Below, one piece after another: positions 61,923 through 64,000 of a stretch of DNA of 64,000 bases. Within the stretch, counting starts at the first letter, position 1. Each line of letters begins with the position of its first letter. Both the position numbers and the translations under genes were made by a program. Where the stretch lies: assembly GCF_036997615.1 (NCBI RefSeq), contig NZ_JAWLQA010000003.1; one strand, written 5' to 3'. Source of the stretch: Brachyspira sp949287565 (GTDB taxonomy: Bacteria > Spirochaetota > Brachyspiria > Brachyspirales > Brachyspiraceae). The notes under the pieces are model-generated. The model was given only the letters and a program-made list of their open reading frames with translations. It made no database searches and was not told the origin of the DNA.

Positions 61923-62472
61923 TAATAATTTTATAAACGCTTTAAAAGTAAAAGAACATATTAAATATCAATTTAAATATTGTCCATATTGCGGTGAAAA
62001 AGATTCTTTTATTTTTAATGATGTAAAAATCTTTCAATGCTCAAAATGCAAAAGAACATATTTTACTAATCCTTCAACTGCCGTAGGAGTTGTAATAGAA
62101 ACTCCTAATGGTATAGTATTCGTTGAAAGAGGAATAGAACCAAAAAAAGGTTATATAGATATGCCTGGAGGTTTTTGCGAACCTTATGAAAGAGTTGAGG
62201 ATAGTGCCGTAAGAGAAGTTCTTGAAGAAACAAATATAAAATTGAATGATATAGACTTTTTAATGAGCGGATATAATGAATATATATATGATAATGTTAT
62301 GTATGTTACAACAGATATATTCTTTTATTCAAAATTAGATTATATACCAAATACCGCTCCAAATGATGATGCTTCTAAAGTTATTTTTATAAAAAGAGAA
62401 GATATTGATTTTGAAAAAATAGCTTTTGAATCTGCAAAAGAGGCTTTTTCTTATTATATTAAAAATTTTTAA
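61906..62472 (+). CDS. Nudix hydrolase with N-terminal zinc ribbon
   Basis: The 188-residue protein has a zinc ribbon with C26/C29 (CPYC) and C45/C48 (CSKC). The Nudix box GX5EX7REVLEE starts at G89 (GFCEPYERVEDSAVREVLEE). The layout resembles NudC-like or ADP-ribose pyrophosphatase Nudix enzymes; the NADH-specific SQPWPFPxS motif of NudC is not seen, so a different nucleoside diphosphate substrate is likely. It overlaps the upstream gene by 17 bases. Confidence 0.82.
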   Translation: MQEHTNNNFINALKVKEHIKYQFKYCPYCGEKDSFIFNDVKIFQCSKCKRTYFTNPSTAVGVVIETPNGIVFVERGIEPKKGYIDMPGGFCEPYERVEDSAVREVLEETNIKLNDIDFLMSGYNEYIYDNVMYVTTDIFFYSKLDYIPNTAPNDDASKVIFIKREDIDFEKIAFESAKEAFSYYIKNF

Positions 62473-62500
62473 TTTTTTATTAATTAACAATATTTCAATT

Positions 62501-63037
62501 ATGATGAATAAAAAACAAATTTTAGAAATAATATTGGCTTCCTTAAGCGCCATTTTGATAGCAGGATTCATTAGAATATTTTTCTTTGATACTTATATTG
62601 TTACTAATAAATCTATGGAGCCTACTTTTTTTGAAGGAGATCAGATACTTCTTTTGAAAAAAAATTTCGTATTTAATAGAATTAAAAACTTTGATGTTAT
62701 AGTATTCAATTATAATGATACCAATCTTGTAAAAAGAGTTATAGGAACAGAAGGCGATAAAGTAGAAATAAAAGACGGCGGACTTTATCTAAACGATAAA
62801 CTTATAGAACATGAATATTATATATTTTCAAATGAAGATAATGGACTATATATTTTAGGAAATAATCAGTATTTTGTTTTAGGTGATAATATAAAAGTAA
62901 GCGAGGACAGCAGATATTTCGGGCTTATAGATGAAAAAGACATAAAAGGACAGGTTATACTAATATTCAGCCCTAAAAAAAGATTTCAGTTATTTAACAA
63001 TATTTTTCATCATCATAATAATAATATTTCAGAATAA
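62501..63037 (+). CDS. lepB: Signal peptidase I
   Basis: The start is placed at the tandem ATGs 62501/62504; the longer frame from 62426 overlaps the Nudix gene. The roughly 178-residue S26 peptidase has a single N-terminal membrane helix (ILEIILASLSAILIAGFIRIFFF) and box B TNKSMEPTF with the nucleophile Ser (residue 37 from the second ATG). VKRVIGTEGDKVEIKDG has the general-base Lys (77), and VLGDNIKVSEDSRYFG is box E. It cleaves signal peptides of exported proteins. There is no clear Shine-Dalgarno; translation is probably coupled to the upstream gene. Confidence 0.88.
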   Translation: MMNKKQILEIILASLSAILIAGFIRIFFFDTYIVTNKSMEPTFFEGDQILLLKKNFVFNRIKNFDVIVFNYNDTNLVKRVIGTEGDKVEIKDGGLYLNDKLIEHEYYIFSNEDNGLYILGNNQYFVLGDNIKVSEDSRYFGLIDEKDIKGQVILIFSPKKRFQLFNNIFHHHNNNISE

Positions 63038-63042
63038 ATTTA

Positions 63043-63372
63043 TTATACAAATATCACCTGAACCAAAAACATATAAAGTACAGTACCTGCTCCTATACTT
63101 ATAAGTACATTTCTTTTTATTATATGCAAAACCACTATAACTGCTATAGATATTAATTCAGGTATGGCATAAGGAAATTTTATTATATTGATATCTTTAA
63201 GACAATATATCACAAGAAGTGCTATCATAGAATAAGGAAGTACTTTACCCAAAAACTGAACATATTTATTTTCAGATAATGATTTATTTATTATGAGAAA
63301 AGGAAGAAACCTAAGGAAAGCAGTTCCAATTACAATCATTAAAGCAGTTATTAACATTTCTGTATTATTCAT
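63043..63372 (-). CDS. azlD: AzlD-type branched-chain amino acid exporter subunit
   Basis: The 109-residue protein has four hydrophobic helices (EMLITALMIVIGTAFLRFLPFLI, VQFLGKVLPYSMIALLVIYCLKDI, AIPELISIAVIVVLHIIKRNVLISIGAGTVLYMFL). The GTAFLRFLPF and KVLPYSMIALLVIY segments are typical AzlD. The ATG at 63372 (MNNTEM) is favoured; it overlaps the azlC stop. With AzlC it forms an exporter for branched-chain amino acids or analogues. Confidence 0.8.
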   Translation of the reverse strand: MNNTEMLITALMIVIGTAFLRFLPFLIINKSLSENKYVQFLGKVLPYSMIALLVIYCLKDINIIKFPYAIPELISIAVIVVLHIIKRNVLISIGAGTVLYMFLVQVIFV

Positions 63373-64000
63373 ATATTTTTCCGTCTTCATTATTATATTT
63401 ATAAACTACGCTTATAGATATGAATATTAATACCATAGCAAGTATTATAAATATATTAGTTTTAAATATTAAAATAGGTATTGAACAAATAAGCCCAATC
63501 AAAGCACCTCTATGATCTTTACTTTCAAGCCATTGTTCTGTAAATATCACAACAAATAAAGCAGTTAAAACAAAATCAAGCCCTTTAGTATTGAAAGTTA
63601 TAAAAGAGCCTATTAAACAGCCTAACAATGTACCTATATTCCAATACATATGATTTATGAAAGACACAAAGAAAAGAAATGCGTTTTTATTGATATTTTC
63701 CGGTATATCAGCAGAACATAGTATTGAAAAAGTTTCATCGCTTAAAGCAAACATCAAATAAGGTTTTATAATTCCTGTATTTTGAAATTTTGATACAAGA
63801 GATATTCCATAAAACCCTACTCTTGAATTAACTATTAATGTAAGTATAAAAGCGTATAGTGGATTAAAAGGAGCTAAAAATAAATAATTAATAGCCGTAT
63901 ACTGCATGCTTCCGCAATATGCAAATAAACTTAAAAAAACTGCAAGCCAAGTATCAAGACCTTTAGCTTTCATGAGTACACCATAAGCCATACCCAAAAA
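63365..64000 (-). CDS. azlC: AzlC-type branched-chain amino acid exporter subunit (5' end outside window)
   Basis: At least 211 residues are present; the frame stays open to the window edge (GMAYGVLMKAKGLDTWLAVF is internal in the family). FAYCGSMQYTAINYLFLAPF and LTLIVNSRVGFYGISLVSKF match AzlC, as does FSILCSADIPENINKNAFLFFVSFINHMYWNIGTLLGCLIG. The first 20-30 residues should lie beyond 64000. It overlaps azlD by eight bases. Confidence 0.85.
   Translation of the reverse strand, partial: FLGMAYGVLMKAKGLDTWLAVFLSLFAYCGSMQYTAINYLFLAPFNPLYAFILTLIVNSRVGFYGISLVSKFQNTGIIKPYLMFALSDETFSILCSADIPENINKNAFLFFVSFINHMYWNIGTLLGCLIGSFITFNTKGLDFVLTALFVVIFTEQWLESKDHRGALIGLICSIPILIFKTNIFIILAMVLIFISISVVYKYNNEDGKIYE

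Overview
The window is very AT-rich and reads as chromosomal DNA of an intestinal spirochaete, most probably a Brachyspira species. Supporting signs are a periplasmic-type FlaB flagellin, a flgL-fliW-csrA cluster, a TlyC-like membrane protein, split Rnf genes, long TPR and ankyrin proteins, and very strong A/T codon bias in every gene except flaB. The species cannot be fixed from this sequence alone.

Layout. 1-4.2 kb: a SAM methyltransferase, a small DUF5674 gene pair, and flgL-fliW-csrA. 4.3-11.4 kb: an M50-like membrane protease, a predicted outer-membrane barrel, two tandem micro-genes each with its own terminator, and a giant DUF4132 protein. 11.5-17.3 kb: an accessory, repeat-packed region with an uncharacterised four-gene operon (interrupted zinc finger, DUF1232, coiled-coil, large membrane protein) and a secreted alpha/beta hydrolase. 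17.3-23.8 kb: PaaI-like thioesterase, SNF transporter, PHP phosphatase, tRNA-Leu(GAG), TlyC-like protein and a PP-loop enzyme. 23.9-30.8 kb: division cluster ftsZ-TPR-coaE-SPOR with divergent mtaB. 30.8-41 kb: accessory and defence-like region with an Abi_2 gene behind a short hairpin RNA, a SUKH remnant, two giant TPR paralogues, an HTH-phosphotransferase / MATE / RelE-like toxin operon behind a phased operator array, and a SUFU protein. 41-49.7 kb: ROK regulator with polyol dehydrogenase, flavoprotein, MATE exporter, GNAT and rnfEAB. 49.8-57 kb: a twice-frameshifted MCP, a frameshifted ankyrin gene, flaB and a sigma-region-4-like regulator pair. 57-64 kb: dnaG-rpoD, an unknown gene, Nudix, signal peptidase I and azlCD.

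The strongest unexplained signal is a family of short elements (about 255-410 bp; four complete copies plus one right end). They have 25-bp terminal inverted repeats, TA target duplications and no coding capacity. One copy can be compared with an unoccupied site inside the same window. Each terminal repeat carries an outward sigma-70-type -35 box, and the -10 box is completed by the duplicated TA at the junction, so insertion itself creates a promoter. Three genes (methyltransferase, PP-loop enzyme, flavoprotein) start 35-46 nt from such an end. Two further families of nested palindromes (a GGGCGGG family and a CGCACG/CGTGCG family, often with a terminator-like stem inside) fill most long intergenic spaces and flank the hydrolase and ankyrin genes.
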